Notes: a model not told the origin generated them from the letters alone. DNA of 64,000 nucleotides from Corynebacterium sp. 122RC1 (GCF_024580955.1 NZ_JANIKD010000006.1:62001-126000); one strand, 5' to 3'. Shown: positions 8,336 through 19,237, numbered from the stretch's first letter. Numbers and translations: made by a program.

Positions 8336-9985
8336 ATGCTCAGTGATGTTGAAATCGCCCAAGCCCACACGTTGGAACCCATCACCACAATCGCCGAGCG
8401 CGCAGGCATCGCCCCGGAGGCTCTCGTGCCATTCGGCTTCACCAAGGCGAAAGTAGATATCACGCACGTCCCGCAGTCTGAACCCGGCAAACTCATCTTG
8501 GTCACCGGAATTTCTCCAACGCCAGCGGGGGAGGGCAAGTCCACCGTGTTGATTGGGCTTGCCGACGCCCTCAAGGCGGCAGGGCTCAAGACCATGGTGG
8601 CGTTGCGGGAGCCTTCACTCGGGCCGGTGATGGGCATTAAAGGCGGCGCTGCAGGCGGGGGTTACTCCCAGGTGGTGCCGATGGAGGACATCAATCTGCA
8701 CTTCACTGGTGATTTCCATGCCATCACCTCAGCCACCAACACGCTCGCCGCACTCATTGATAACCACATCCACCAGGGCAACGAGCTTGGTATCGATCCT
8801 CGTCGCATCACCTGGCAGCGGTGTATGGATGTGAATGACCGCTCACTGCGCCACGTCGTTACCGGCCTTGGTGCCTTTGCCGACGGCAACCCGCAGGAAA
8901 CCGGCTTCACCATCACCGCTGCCAGCGAGTTCATGGCAATCCTGTGCCTTGCCTTGGATCTGGATGATCTTGCTACGCGCATCGGAAAGGTAGTGGTGGC
9001 CCAGACCTTCCAAGGAGAGCCAGTCACGGTGGGGCAGCTCGGGGTAACTGGCGCGCTGGTGGCGCTGTTGAAGGATGCGCTGCACCCCAACCTGGTGCAA
9101 ACCCTGGGTGGTACTCCAGCATTTGTTCACGGCGGGCCGTTTGCCAACATTGCCCATGGCTGCAACTCCCTCATTGCTACCCGCACCGCTTTGCAGTTGG
9201 CAGACGTGGTGGTTACGGAAGCAGGCTTCGGTTCAGACTTGGGCGCGGAGAAGTTTCTGGACATCAAGGCTCGAGCCGGCCATTTGCAGCCGAATGCCGT
9301 GGTGATCGTGGCCACCATTCGCTCCTTGAAGTACAACGGCGGCGTTGCGCGCGCTGAGCTCAATCAGGAAAACCTGGAGGCCCTCGCGGCGGGCGTGGTG
9401 AACTTGGAGCGCCACGTGAGCAACATCCGCAAGTTCGGAATCAGCCCCGTGGTGGCCCTCAACCGGTTCAGCGCGGACACCCCTGCTGAGGAACAGTTCA
9501 TGCGCGAATGGGCTGAAGGTTTTGGCGTGGCGCTAGCCAGCGCGGATGTGTGGGCACGCGGCGGAGCCGGCGCCGAGGAACTCGCTGAGCTTGTTCAACA
9601 GAGCTTCGGCGAGCAATATCACCCTTTGTATGATCCGGCGCGCGGCGTGGAGGCTTCCATCGAAACGATTGCCAAAGAAATCTACGGTGCAGCAGAAGTG
9701 GAGTTTTCCGCCAAGGCACGCAAAGACCTGGCTTACTTGGAGGCAAATGGGTGGGACACGCTGCCGGTATGCATCTCCAAAACGCAGTATTCCTTCAGCG
9801 ATGACCCCACCGCCCTCGGCGCGGCAACCGGACATGTGCTCCATGTTCGGGAGCTCCTGCCGCGCATTGGCGCCGGGTTCGTGGTGGCCATGACCGGCAA
9901 TGTTATCGCCATGCCTGGGCTCCCCAAGACTCCTGCTGCAAATGGAATCAATGTTGTAGATGGCCAGATCAAGGGCCTGTTCTAA
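8336..9985 (+). CDS. fhs: Formate-tetrahydrofolate ligase
   Basis: Makes 10-formyl-THF from formate, THF and ATP, feeding purine and fMet synthesis in the cytosol. The 549-residue protein shows the family P-loop TPAGEGKST (residues 62-70), GGAAGGGYSQVVPMEDINLH, FTGDFHAITSATN and, near the C-terminus, PGLPKTPAANGINV, all typical of Fhs; length is normal. ATG 8336 with GAAAGGA upstream is preferred to an in-frame GTG at 8321 that overlaps this Shine-Dalgarno. It is convergent with the RecB-like gene, whose stop is only 12 bp away. It may be attenuated by the hairpin just upstream. Confidence 0.96.
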   Translation: MLSDVEIAQAHTLEPITTIAERAGIAPEALVPFGFTKAKVDITHVPQSEPGKLILVTGISPTPAGEGKSTVLIGLADALKAAGLKTMVALREPSLGPVMGIKGGAAGGGYSQVVPMEDINLHFTGDFHAITSATNTLAALIDNHIHQGNELGIDPRRITWQRCMDVNDRSLRHVVTGLGAFADGNPQETGFTITAASEFMAILCLALDLDDLATRIGKVVVAQTFQGEPVTVGQLGVTGALVALLKDALHPNLVQTLGGTPAFVHGGPFANIAHGCNSLIATRTALQLADVVVTEAGFGSDLGAEKFLDIKARAGHLQPNAVVIVATIRSLKYNGGVARAELNQENLEALAAGVVNLERHVSNIRKFGISPVVALNRFSADTPAEEQFMREWAEGFGVALASADVWARGGAGAEELAELVQQSFGEQYHPLYDPARGVEASIETIAKEIYGAAEVEFSAKARKDLAYLEANGWDTLPVCISKTQYSFSDDPTALGAATGHVLHVRELLPRIGAGFVVAMTGNVIAMPGLPKTPAANGINVVDGQIKGLF

Positions 9986-9997
9986 GGCGGCCTTTAC

Positions 9998-10834
9998 TTA
10001 GCTGGTGGCGGCGCTTCCCGGCCAACCTGGGTATGCAGGTGGAGTGCCGCCGAAAGCTGGACAGAGCGATTGGTGTGCGCACCAGCCGCACAGCTTGCTG
10101 GTCTTTGGCGCAAATTGGCCGCTTTGACCATCCTGCTCTATCTGGTCCCAGAGGCGCTTGAGGTCATGCTCAAAGTACTCCAGCTCCTCTTTCGAGGGGG
10201 CGAGGAACATGGAGTCAATGACCTTGAGGTACATCAAGCGAAGTTGCTGCGGAATGGTGCCGAAGAGGCGCCAGTACACCAGTGCGTAGAAGCGCATCTG
10301 GAACTTTGCCTGTGCGGAGTATTGGGGAAGGGGCTTTTTGCCCGTTTTGTAGTCCACAACTCGGACCTCCCCGGTTGGGGCAATGTCTACACGGTCAATA
10401 AATCCACGCACCGGTACGCCGTTGGGCAAGGTGGTGTCCACGTACATTTCCACCGCATGTGCGTCAAAACCCGTGGGGTCTTCCATTTCAAAGTAGCCGC
10501 GTAGGAGGCTGCGGCATTCCACGAGGAAATCCAAAGTGTGTTCTTCTGGAACCAATTCCAGCAGCTCGGCGTCCTTTTCACACATGGTTGCCCAGTTTGG
10601 TTTGAGCCGCTTCACTGCCGCTGGATAGCTGCGCTGCTCGCGCGGCCAGCCGTACATCTCTTCCAACACTGCATGGACCAAGGTGCCTTTCACTTGCGCC
10701 GTGGTTTTTGGTTCGGGCAGCTTGTCAATTGCCCGAAAGCGGTAGAGCAAGGGGCATTGCTCGTAGTCCCCGGCGCGTGAAGGGGAGAGGGCAAGCGGTT
10801 TGGCGGGTGATTCCATGGGTTCAACCTTAATCAA
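9998..10834 (-). CDS. RecB-family PD-(D/E)XK nuclease with Fe-S cluster ligands
   Basis: A 278-residue single-domain exonuclease-like protein of the RecB/Cas4/AddB nuclease family. The active site shows as GEVRVVDYKTGKK (Asp and Lys of D...ExK-type motif III/QxxxY region), with an upstream His in GTLVHAVLEEMY. Four cysteines typical of a [4Fe-4S]-stapled nuclease are present: Cys27 (YEQCPLLYRF) and Cys249, Cys252, Cys258 (CGWCAHQSLC). No helicase domain is attached, so it is a stand-alone nuclease, probably in DNA repair. It is divergent from the M18 peptidase gene across 91 bp and next to trmI, as is Rv2119 next to Rv2118c in M. tuberculosis (from memory). Cellular role unknown. Confidence 0.88.
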   Translation of the reverse strand: MIKVEPMESPAKPLALSPSRAGDYEQCPLLYRFRAIDKLPEPKTTAQVKGTLVHAVLEEMYGWPREQRSYPAAVKRLKPNWATMCEKDAELLELVPEEHTLDFLVECRSLLRGYFEMEDPTGFDAHAVEMYVDTTLPNGVPVRGFIDRVDIAPTGEVRVVDYKTGKKPLPQYSAQAKFQMRFYALVYWRLFGTIPQQLRLMYLKVIDSMFLAPSKEELEYFEHDLKRLWDQIEQDGQSGQFAPKTSKLCGWCAHQSLCPAFGGTPPAYPGWPGSAATS

Positions 10835-10912
10835 TCAGCCGGACACGCCCGTGAGCCACCCACCAATAGGGTGCTGTTTTCCCTGTTCAGGGCGCATGTC
10901 CTGAGGGGCTAT

Positions 10913-10918
10913 TACACT
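10913..10918 (+). promoter_or_regulatory. -10 box (TACACT) for leaderless M18 peptidase transcript
   Basis: TACACT is followed by 7 nt and then ATG 10926, so transcription would start at or next to the start codon. No Shine-Dalgarno is visible. Confidence 0.5.
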
Positions 10919-10925
10919 CGTGTGC

Positions 10926-12233
10926 ATGGTTGATACAGCACGAACGTTTGCAGATGGATTCACCGAATATGTTTCGGGGTCGCCTTCCTCATTCCACGCC
11001 GCGGCCTTGGGCGCGCAGTTGTTGCAAGAGGCGGGGTTTGAGGTGTTGCAGAGGGCAGATGCATTCCCTACTAAGGATGCCTTGGAGCACGCAGGGCCAA
11101 GGCGCTTCGCGCTCGTGGTTGATGGAGCCCTGATTGCTTGGGTGATCCCCAAGGGCGCAAATGTGGAGGAATCGGCGTTTCGTATTATCGGCGCGCACAC
11201 GGATTCACCAGGGTTCAAGTTGAAGCACCAGTCTGCAACCGAGAGTCACGGCTGGCTGCAGGCAAACGTTGAGGTCTACGGTGGACCCATCGTGCACTCA
11301 TGGTTTGACCGAGATCTCACGCTGGCCGGGCAGGTGACGTTGCGTGATGGCACCACCCGGCTGGTGCACACGCCCCCGATGCTCACCATCGCCTCCCTGG
11401 CTATCCACTTGAGCCCCCAGCCACGCACTTCGGTGGAAATTGACCGCCAGGCACACACGCAACCTGTGGTGGGGCTCCTCGGTGGCGATGCCGGAAACAC
11501 CGGCGTATTGGCTCAGGTTGCGGAGGTATTGGGGGTCACAGAGGCAGATATCGTTGCCCATGACCTCATTACCTCCCCTGCGGAGCCATCGCGCGTGCTG
11601 ACTTCTGGGCTATTGGCGTCACCACGCTTGGACAACCTCTCCAGCGTGTTCCCCGCGCTCAGGGCGCTTGCTGATGCCGCCGATGATTTGGAAACCGGGA
11701 AAGACATCGCGGTAGTTGCTTGCTTTGACCATGAGGAAGTGGGTTCCGGCAGCGTGACGGGCGCGGAGGGACCGCTTTTGGAGGAGACCCTGGGGCGCGT
11801 CGTTCATGCCCTGGGAGGAGACGTGGAGCAAAAGGCGCGGATGTTCGCCAGGTCTACCATGCTTTCCGCGGATGCTGCGCACTCCGTGCACCCGAATTAT
11901 GCCTCGAGGTACGATCTCACGAACGCCCCGGTGATGGGGGCAGGCCCCGTGCTCAAGCTCAGTGCGAACCAGCGTTATGCGAGCTCCACCAGGGCTACTG
12001 CGGCGTGGGTGCAGGCTGTAGAGCGTGCGGGCGTTGCATCACAGTCCTTTGCGAACAACAACGCTGTGCCAGGTGGCACCACCATCGGTCCGCTGAGTGC
12101 CACCCGCCTAGGGATTGACACCGTGGACGTAGGCATTCCGTTGCTGGCCATGCACTCGGTTCGGGAACTAGCGCACATCGAAGACCTCCACGCCTTCTAC
12201 CGAGCACTTGCGGCATTCCTGGCGGCGGCGTAG
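10926..12233 (+). CDS. M18-family aminopeptidase
   Basis: A cytosolic dinuclear-zinc aminopeptidase of the aspartyl/aminopeptidase I (M18) family, 435 residues. Metal and catalytic residues are seen in IIGAHTDSPGFKLK (first zinc His and Asp), GGDAGNTG..., ACFDHEEVGSGS (Glu general base and zinc Glu), SADAAHSVHPNY and, at the C-terminus, PLLAMHSVRELAHIEDL (zinc His). It trims N-terminal, often acidic, residues from peptides. ATG 10926 is chosen over GTG 10920 because a -10 box lies 7 nt upstream (leaderless). A 109-bp spacer separates it from trmI. Confidence 0.93.
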   Translation: MVDTARTFADGFTEYVSGSPSSFHAAALGAQLLQEAGFEVLQRADAFPTKDALEHAGPRRFALVVDGALIAWVIPKGANVEESAFRIIGAHTDSPGFKLKHQSATESHGWLQANVEVYGGPIVHSWFDRDLTLAGQVTLRDGTTRLVHTPPMLTIASLAIHLSPQPRTSVEIDRQAHTQPVVGLLGGDAGNTGVLAQVAEVLGVTEADIVAHDLITSPAEPSRVLTSGLLASPRLDNLSSVFPALRALADAADDLETGKDIAVVACFDHEEVGSGSVTGAEGPLLEETLGRVVHALGGDVEQKARMFARSTMLSADAAHSVHPNYASRYDLTNAPVMGAGPVLKLSANQRYASSTRATAAWVQAVERAGVASQSFANNNAVPGGTTIGPLSATRLGIDTVDVGIPLLAMHSVRELAHIEDLHAFYRALAAFLAAA

Positions 12234-12282
12234 ACCGCTGAGCCCGCAGGGGCCGCGAGGGGCTGAGAGGCTGTGAGGCTGA

Positions 12283-13179
<897 letters not shown>

Positions 13180-13239
13180 CGCCGCGCGGGGTCGCTGGAA
13201 CTAGTTTCCAAAGCAGTGGGTGAAGCCGCGGCGGATCTG

Positions 13240-13266
13240 TAGGTTTCGTAGGTTTGGTAGGTAAGG
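13240..13266 (+). repeat. Three tandem 9-bp GTAGGTNNN repeats before the ARC gene
   Basis: GTAGGTTTC (13240-13248), GTAGGTTTG (13249-13257) and GTAGGTAAG (13258-13266) follow each other directly. The last copy overlaps the putative -10 box TAAGGT (13262-13267), which is 6 nt before ATG 13274. The placement suggests promoter DNA of the pupylation operon, possibly an operator. Confidence 0.5.
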
Positions 13267-13273
13267 TGTACCT

Positions 13274-14893
13274 ATGCAAGAAGCATCCCACGCTGTAACG
13301 GACCCGCACGAACTGCGCCGCGCAAACGCGGCCCTTGGGGCTCGCAACCAAAAACTTGCCGAGCTCCTCAAAGCTACTCGGGACAAAATGGCGCGCCTCA
13401 CCGCCCAACTCGAGGAGCTGGCGGTGCCGCCATCCACCTACGGCACCTTCTTGGAGTTCAGCTCCAGCAACAGCAACGCTATAGATGCGGCCTCCCTGAA
13501 ATACGCGGAAGTGTTTACGGCTGGACGCAGGATGCGGCTGGCCATCAGCCCGCGGGTGGACACCTCGGAGCTGGTACCGGGTGTCATGGTTCGCCTCGGG
13601 GAGGCAAGCCAGATTGTTGAGACCTGCGGGTTTGATACCACCGGTTCACTTGCCACCCTGGTTGAGATGGTGGGCACCGAGCGCGCGCTGGTTGCTGAGC
13701 CCAACGGGGAGGAGCAGGTGCTGCGCCTGGCCCAGCCGCTCACCGAGCAGTTCTGCCGCCGGCCCCGGGCGGGAGACACCGTGCTGGTGGATGCCAAAGC
13801 GGGGTACATCTTTGAGGTCATCCCCAAGACTGAGGTAGCAAAGTTGGCACTGGAGGAAGTGCCAGACGTGACCTACCAGGACATTGGTGGTTTGGACCGG
13901 CAAATCGAACAAATCCAAGATGCGGTGGAACTGCCGTTCGCCCACCCTGATCTCTACCGCGAATACGACCTCAAGCCGCCCAAGGGTGTACTGCTGTACG
14001 GCCCACCGGGTTGCGGCAAGACGCTGATTGCAAAGGCCGTGGCCAACTCCTTGGCCCAGCGCATCGGCAACGGCTCCCAAAGCTACTTTATTAACGTGAA
14101 GGGCCCTGAGCTGCTCAACAAGTTTGTGGGTGAAACCGAACGCAGGATCAGGTTGATCTTTGAGCGTGCCCGCGAGCTCGCTGAAGAGGGCCGCCCGGTG
14201 ATCGTATTTTTTGATGAGATGGAGTCTATTTTCCGCACCCGCGGTTCTGGCGTGAGTTCGGATATGGAAACCACCGTGGTGCCGCAGTTGCTCACGGAAC
14301 TCGACGGCGTAGAGGGCTTGAGCAACGTCATCGTCATTGGTGCAACCAACCGCGAAGAACTCATCGATCCCGCCATCCTTCGCCCAGGCCGCTTGGACGT
14401 AAAAATCAAGGTGGAGCGGCCCAACGCACAAGACGCACTGGAGATCTTTGCCCGCTATCTCACCCCTTCAGTGCCCACCCAGGAGCCGGTTGCCAGGCTC
14501 ATTGAGCAGGCGGTGGAGTACATGTACCGCGAGAACCCCTTTGTGGAACTCACCCTGTTCGACGGCACCACTGAGCTGTGGCACTACCGCGACTTCGCCT
14601 CCGGCGCGATGATCGCCAACGTGGTGGACCGCGCCAAGAAGCTGGCGATCAAAGAGCAAATTGCAACGCACAACCACCTCGAGCCGGAGAGTGCGCAACG
14701 GAAGGTGGGCATTGCCGCAGCGCACCTGCGCGCTGCGATTGACGCCGAAAACAGAGAAAACGAGGATCTGCCTAACACCGCCAACCCAGACGAGTGGTCC
14801 AGGATCATTGGGCGCCAGGGAGCCAAGGTGGTGCAAGCTCGAATTTTTGCCGCCGCAACCAGTACGGCACCACAACAGGAGGACTCTGCATGA
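13274..14893 (+). CDS. arc: Proteasome-type AAA+ ATPase ARC (Mpa homologue)
   Basis: Hexameric AAA+ unfoldase that recognises Pup. In the 539-residue protein, residues about 8-50 form the Pup-binding coiled coil ([20 protein letters not shown]), followed by two OB-fold segments (about 55-200) and one AAA domain with Walker A GPPGCGKT (243-250) and Walker B FFDEMES (Asp314-Glu315; Met replaces the more usual Ile). It ends ...[10 protein letters not shown] and so lacks the GQYL-type C-terminus that mycobacterial Mpa uses to dock on the 20S proteasome. No prcB/prcA genes are nearby. First gene of arc-dop-pup-pafA-pafB-pafC; its stop overlaps dop (ATGA). A -10 box 6 nt upstream suggests leaderless expression. 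Confidence 0.95.
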   Translation: MQEASHAVTDPHELRRANAALGARNQKLAELLKATRDKMARLTAQLEELAVPPSTYGTFLEFSSSNSNAIDAASLKYAEVFTAGRRMRLAISPRVDTSELVPGVMVRLGEASQIVETCGFDTTGSLATLVEMVGTERALVAEPNGEEQVLRLAQPLTEQFCRRPRAGDTVLVDAKAGYIFEVIPKTEVAKLALEEVPDVTYQDIGGLDRQIEQIQDAVELPFAHPDLYREYDLKPPKGVLLYGPPGCGKTLIAKAVANSLAQRIGNGSQSYFINVKGPELLNKFVGETERRIRLIFERARELAEEGRPVIVFFDEMESIFRTRGSGVSSDMETTVVPQLLTELDGVEGLSNVIVIGATNREELIDPAILRPGRLDVKIKVERPNAQDALEIFARYLTPSVPTQEPVARLIEQAVEYMYRENPFVELTLFDGTTELWHYRDFASGAMIANVVDRAKKLAIKEQIATHNHLEPESAQRKVGIAAAHLRAAIDAENRENEDLPNTANPDEWSRIIGRQGAKVVQARIFAAATSTAPQQEDSA

Positions 14894-16428
14894 TTGTGAT
14901 TGGTAGCGAAACTGAGTACGGCATTTCCACGCCGGACAATCCAACGCTGAGCCCAATTTCCACCTCCACCCACGCGGTGGTCGCGTACTCCCTGGATCAG
15001 CGCTGCGCCACTAACGTCCGTTGGGACTTCGGCTCCGAGCACCCTCTGCGTGACCGCCGGGGGTTTGACCTGCGCCGCTATGACACGGTCCCGGTGGTAG
15101 ACCCCCACGCAATTGGCGTGGCGAACACGGTGCTTGGCAATGGTGGGCGCTTCTACGTGGACCACGCCCACCCTGAGTATTCCTCGCCGGAGGTCACGAA
15201 CGCCCTGGATGCGGTGCTCTATGACGCTGCCGGGGACCACATCCTGCTCAAAGCCGCAGCACTCGTGGCGGAGCACACCGCGCAGGGGCATTCTGTGCTG
15301 GAGCACCACGAGCCGGCACCGGCGTTGAGAATCTACAAAAACAACACTGACGGCAAAGGTGCGAGCTACGGCGCGCACGAAAACTACCTTTACCCCCGGG
15401 ACCTTGACTTTCAGGTGCTCGCACAGGCTTTGATCCCGTTCTTTGTGGCTCGCCAGGTGTTTATCGGTGCCGGCCGCGTGGGCCTGGGCCAACATGGGGA
15501 ACAGCCCGGCTTCCAAATTTCCCAGCGCGCAGACTTCATTGAAACCGAGATCTCCCTGGAAACCACGCTCAACAGGGGCATCATCAACACCCGCGATGAG
15601 CCCCACGCCCAGGCAGACAGCTTCGGCCGCCTGCACGTCATCATCGGTGATGCCAATCTCTCGCACACCTCCAACCTGCTGAAATTCGGCCTCACCTCAC
15701 TGGTACTGGAGGCAGTCATCGCCGGGGAAACCTTCAGTGACCTCGCGCTGCAACACCCAGTCACAGAAGTGCAGCGAGTGAGCCGCGACCTCAGCCTCAC
15801 CCACCGCCTCACCCTCAAAGATGGCCAGGAGCTCACCGCACGCGAACTGATCGCGGAGTATCTTGCACGGGTGCAGCCGCGCACGCCTACCGACGAACAC
15901 GTGTTGGCCACCTACCGCGAGGTAGACACCCTGCTGGCTCAGGGGCCGCTGGCTGCTGCACAGCACCTGGATTGGTGTGCCAAATACTCCCTCATCACCT
16001 CCTTCCAGGCCCGCGGCGTGGACATTGCTGACGCCAAGATGCAGTTGATCGACCTCCAGTACGCGGACATCGATCCCGCAAAAAGCCTCTATCACGCTTT
16101 GGTACGCCAGGGGAAAATGCGCACGTTGTTTAGCGCTGAGGAAATCGCACAGGCGGCTCTCGTCCCACCAACAGATACTCGCGCCTACTTGCGCGGTGAG
16201 GTGATTCGCCGCTTCGATTCGGCGGTGGTGGCCTCCAGTTGGGAGTCCTTCACCCTCGCCGCAGGCGAGCAGGAGGAAAAGCTGTGGCGGGTGGTGCTGA
16301 GCGACCCGCTTGCGATGGGCAAGGCCGACGCCGAGCCGCTGCTCCGTGGTGACGTCGGTACGCTCCTTTCAGGTCTTGAGCAGGCGCCCGGCGTGGAGAC
16401 AATACTGCTGCCTGCGACGCAGTACTAG
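14890..16428 (+). CDS. dop: Deamidase/depupylase of Pup
   Basis: Converts the C-terminal Gln of Pup to Glu and removes Pup from tagged proteins. It has the carboxylate-amine ligase (glutamine-synthetase-like) fold shared with PafA: the N-terminus [13 protein letters not shown] carries the first catalytic/metal Glu, followed by [14 protein letters not shown] and [18 protein letters not shown], with the Arg-rich [11 protein letters not shown] lower down. 512 residues. ATG 14890 overlaps the ARC stop as ATGA, indicating translational coupling; the longer open frame upstream lies inside ARC and has no Dop similarity. Pup follows 30 bp later. Confidence 0.95.
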   Translation: MIVIGSETEYGISTPDNPTLSPISTSTHAVVAYSLDQRCATNVRWDFGSEHPLRDRRGFDLRRYDTVPVVDPHAIGVANTVLGNGGRFYVDHAHPEYSSPEVTNALDAVLYDAAGDHILLKAAALVAEHTAQGHSVLEHHEPAPALRIYKNNTDGKGASYGAHENYLYPRDLDFQVLAQALIPFFVARQVFIGAGRVGLGQHGEQPGFQISQRADFIETEISLETTLNRGIINTRDEPHAQADSFGRLHVIIGDANLSHTSNLLKFGLTSLVLEAVIAGETFSDLALQHPVTEVQRVSRDLSLTHRLTLKDGQELTARELIAEYLARVQPRTPTDEHVLATYREVDTLLAQGPLAAAQHLDWCAKYSLITSFQARGVDIADAKMQLIDLQYADIDPAKSLYHALVRQGKMRTLFSAEEIAQAALVPPTDTRAYLRGEVIRRFDSAVVASSWESFTLAAGEQEEKLWRVVLSDPLAMGKADAEPLLRGDVGTLLSGLEQAPGVETILLPATQY

Positions 16429-16458
16429 AATTAGGCAGACATTTTCAAGGAGGCAACC

Positions 16459-16641
16459 ATGGGAACGCAACAAGTGCATTCAGGTGGCAAGGATAACGAC
16501 GCCACCGAGTTGGCCCAACAGGCCGCACAGGTGCAGGTGAACACCGCGGGTGTGGATGACCTGCTCGATGAGATTGATGGACTGCTTGAGCACAACGCGG
16601 AAGAGTTTGTTCGCTCCTACGTGCAAAAGGGAGGCCAGTAG
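16459..16641 (+). CDS. pup: Prokaryotic ubiquitin-like protein Pup
   Basis: A 60-residue intrinsically disordered tag protein. It has the typical Gln/Asp-rich N-terminal half, the helix-forming VDDLLDEIDGLLEHNAEEFV that binds the ARC coiled coil, and ends YVQKGGQ. The terminal Gln must be deamidated by Dop before PafA can ligate Pup to substrate lysines. A strong AAGGAGG lies before ATG 16459. The stop codon is 4 bp before the proposed pafA start, so the two are tightly coupled. Confidence 0.97.
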   Translation: MGTQQVHSGGKDNDATELAQQAAQVQVNTAGVDDLLDEIDGLLEHNAEEFVRSYVQKGGQ

Positions 16642-16645
16642 TCAC

Positions 16646-18160
16646 GTGGTCGGGCAATTGTGGGGCGAGGCAGAAGCGTTGGAGCCAGACGCCGCTCGGG
16701 CGCTCACACGGCGCATCGTGGGCGTGGAAACGGAGTACGGCATCACTTGCGTTGCGGAAGCAGGGGAGCGCAAATTGGGTGCAGATGCTATCGCTCGCTA
16801 CATGTTCCGCCCCATCGTGGAGGAGTTTCAAAGCTCAAACATCTTTGTTTCCAATGCCTCACGGTTGTACCTGGACGTCGGCTCCCACCCGGAATACGCT
16901 ACGGCGGAATGCGATAGCCCCACCCAACTGCTGGCCTATGAAAAGGCCGGCGATGTGATTGTGAACCGACTGGCTGAGGAAGCCGAGCGCGCCCTTGCCA
17001 AGGAGGGCATTGGGGGCCAGGTGTACTTGTTCAAGAACAACCTGGATAGTTTTGGCAATTCCTACGGCTGCCACGAGAACTACCTGGTAAGCCGCTCCGC
17101 GGTCCTGAAAACCCTGGGCAAGAGCTTGCTGCCGTTTCTGATTACCCGCCAACTGCTCTGCGGCGCCGGCTCCATCCAGGACGGTGTGTTCCAGCTTTCG
17201 CAGCGCGCCGACCACGTCTGGGAGGGGGTATCGAGCGCCACCACGAGGTCGCGCCCGATCATCAACACCAGGGACGAACCACACGCAGACTCTCACCGTT
17301 TCCGCAGGCTGCACGTGATTGTGGGAGACTCCAACATGGCGGAGCCCTCCACCTGGCTCAAGGTGGGAAGCACCTTCCTGGTGTTGGAAATGATCGAGTC
17401 CGGGTACGAGCCCAAAGGCTTGGAGCTGGCCAATGAAATGCAGGCCATTAGGGATGTTTCTCGCGGACTGCCGCCAGCACCGGAATCCGCACCTGAATTT
17501 GCACCGGGTGCTACTCCAGTGCAGCTTGTCTCCGGGCAGCAGTGTAGCGCTGTGGAGATTCAGCGCGCATACCTGGATGCTGCTCAGCAGTGGCTGGGGT
17601 TGCGCAAGCAAACGCTGGCCCAGCATGAAACTGAGCTCCATGCCGAGCTGGAGCGCGTGGTCGACCTCTGGGAGAAGGTGGTCAGCGCCTTGGAGCGGGG
17701 TGATCTTGCTGCGCTCGCCCAGGATGTGGATTGGGCAATCAAGCTGAACCTGCTGCGTTCCTACCAGCAGCGCCTCGGCTTATCACCTGAGGATTTCAGC
17801 CACCCGAAGCTACGGCAAGTGGATCTGGCTTACCACGACATCCGCCCAGGCCGTGGCCTGTTCAGCGCCCTTGAAGCCAAGGGCCTGGTGCGCCGCATCC
17901 TCAGTGATGCGGACATCCTGCACGCTGTCGATCACGCCCCAAGCACCACCCGAGCCACACTCCGCGGCCGTTTCCTCCAGGCAGCCCGGCAGACGCAGGC
18001 GCCGGTGAGCGTCGATTGGCTCCGAATGATGGTTGCCCGCCCGGAACCGCAAATTGTTGAACTCGGCGACCCTTTCCTCACCGAAGAACCGCAGGTGGAT
18101 GCCCTCATCGAGTACATGCTCGCGCACCACAACGCCGATACTTCCGAGCAGGGGACCTAA
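16646..18160 (+). CDS. pafA: Pup-protein ligase
   Basis: ATP-dependent ligase that links the Pup C-terminal Glu to a substrate lysine. It has the same fold as Dop: RRIVGVETEYGITC (catalytic Glu), the signature SRLYLDVGSHPEYATAECD, FKNNLDSFGNSYGCHENYL, QRADHVWEGVSSATT and [16 protein letters not shown] 16646 (504 aa) is chosen because AAAGGGAGG at 16626-16634 precedes it and it begins 4 bp after the pup stop; a TTG at 16658 is an alternative. About 24 residues precede the conserved RRIVGVE start, slightly longer than mycobacterial PafA. pafB follows 3 bp after its stop. Confidence 0.94.
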   Translation: MVGQLWGEAEALEPDAARALTRRIVGVETEYGITCVAEAGERKLGADAIARYMFRPIVEEFQSSNIFVSNASRLYLDVGSHPEYATAECDSPTQLLAYEKAGDVIVNRLAEEAERALAKEGIGGQVYLFKNNLDSFGNSYGCHENYLVSRSAVLKTLGKSLLPFLITRQLLCGAGSIQDGVFQLSQRADHVWEGVSSATTRSRPIINTRDEPHADSHRFRRLHVIVGDSNMAEPSTWLKVGSTFLVLEMIESGYEPKGLELANEMQAIRDVSRGLPPAPESAPEFAPGATPVQLVSGQQCSAVEIQRAYLDAAQQWLGLRKQTLAQHETELHAELERVVDLWEKVVSALERGDLAALAQDVDWAIKLNLLRSYQQRLGLSPEDFSHPKLRQVDLAYHDIRPGRGLFSALEAKGLVRRILSDADILHAVDHAPSTTRATLRGRFLQAARQTQAPVSVDWLRMMVARPEPQIVELGDPFLTEEPQVDALIEYMLAHHNADTSEQGT

Positions 18161-18163
18161 GCC

Positions 18164-19237
18164 ATGAGCGCACCGGCACCGCGCAACTATGCGATTGAAC
18201 GGCAGACCAACCTTACTTTTGCGTTCCTGAATGCTGAGCGTTTAGGCCGCTCCATGCTCACTGCCGAGTGGGTGATCGCAAACGTGGAAGGCTACGCGCG
18301 CACGCCGGAGGGGGAGAAACGCGCCGCAGATGCGGCAAAGCGGCTGTTCCACCGTGACCGCCAAGTGCTCCTCGCCGCTGGTGTGCCCATTGAGGCGATC
18401 GCCACCAGTGATGGCACCGGCTACCGGCTCCAATCCGATGACTACACCCTCCCCGAGCTGCACTTCACCCCGGAGGAGGCAACCGCCCTGGCAGTGGCCA
18501 GCCAGCTTGGGCAAGGCTCAGAGCTTTCCGGATTCCAGCGGTCCGGGTGGACCAAGCTCGCCGCAACGGGGCTGCAGCGTGACCTCCAGACAGCCCCGCA
18601 ACTGCGCGCGTACAACGACCTCACCGAAATTGGTGCTCAGGACCTCGACGCCATCCTTCGAGCCGTTGCCACCACCCGCACCGTCACCTTCGACTACCGC
18701 CGCACCAAAACCAGCGAACCCGTGCGCCGCGAAATCGACCCATGGGGCCTGGTTACCCACAAAGATCGCCTCTACCTCACGGGATTTGACCGCACCCGCA
18801 ACGCCCCACGCACCTTCCGCATGACCCGCATCGCCCACGTCACCATCCAACCCACCTCCACCGCGCCCGACTTTCACGGCCCTGGCACCAGGGATCTCAA
18901 AGAAATGGTGCTGGAGCAGCTCGCCCAAGGAACCACGCTTACCGACGCCACCCTGAGCGTTGCCGGCGCACTTCCAGCCTGGCTCCGCGAACTGAATCCG
19001 CACGTCGTGGACGAGCACCCCCTGAATGGCGCTGCCCAAGACCTGCAGGTGATTGAAGTTCGTGGTGCTGTGGAAGACGATCTCGCCCGAAACGCCCTAG
19101 TGGCGTATCCCGCCGTGGAGGTGCTGGGCCCAGCGCCGCTACGCGCGCGGATTGCCCAGTTGGCCGGGGTTCAGACGGGTCGTAACGAAGGCACAGCACC
19201 AGCTGAAGGCGCAGCACAAGCAAAGGAGCGCGAATGA
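18164..19237 (+). CDS. pafB: WYL-domain transcriptional regulator PafB
   Basis: A 357-residue protein with an N-terminal winged-helix region (about 1-100), a middle part and a WYL domain: VTFDYRRTKTSEPVRREIDPWGLVTHKDRLYLTGFDR (only partly quoted motifs: DPWGLV, YLTGFD, RTFRM). In mycobacteria PafB and PafC form a heterodimer that activates DNA-damage genes independently of LexA, and they are not needed for pupylation. It starts 3 bp after pafA and overlaps pafC by 4 bp. The C-terminal 20 residues are Ala/Glu-rich and poorly conserved. Confidence 0.92.
   Translation: MSAPAPRNYAIERQTNLTFAFLNAERLGRSMLTAEWVIANVEGYARTPEGEKRAADAAKRLFHRDRQVLLAAGVPIEAIATSDGTGYRLQSDDYTLPELHFTPEEATALAVASQLGQGSELSGFQRSGWTKLAATGLQRDLQTAPQLRAYNDLTEIGAQDLDAILRAVATTRTVTFDYRRTKTSEPVRREIDPWGLVTHKDRLYLTGFDRTRNAPRTFRMTRIAHVTIQPTSTAPDFHGPGTRDLKEMVLEQLAQGTTLTDATLSVAGALPAWLRELNPHVVDEHPLNGAAQDLQVIEVRGAVEDDLARNALVAYPAVEVLGPAPLRARIAQLAGVQTGRNEGTAPAEGAAQAKERE

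Noticed and set aside
6559..8637. A 692-codon open frame antisense to aspA and fhs
   Set aside because: It lies opposite clear aspA and the start of fhs, has His/Gly/Val-rich nonsense composition and no start signals; a GC-bias shadow.
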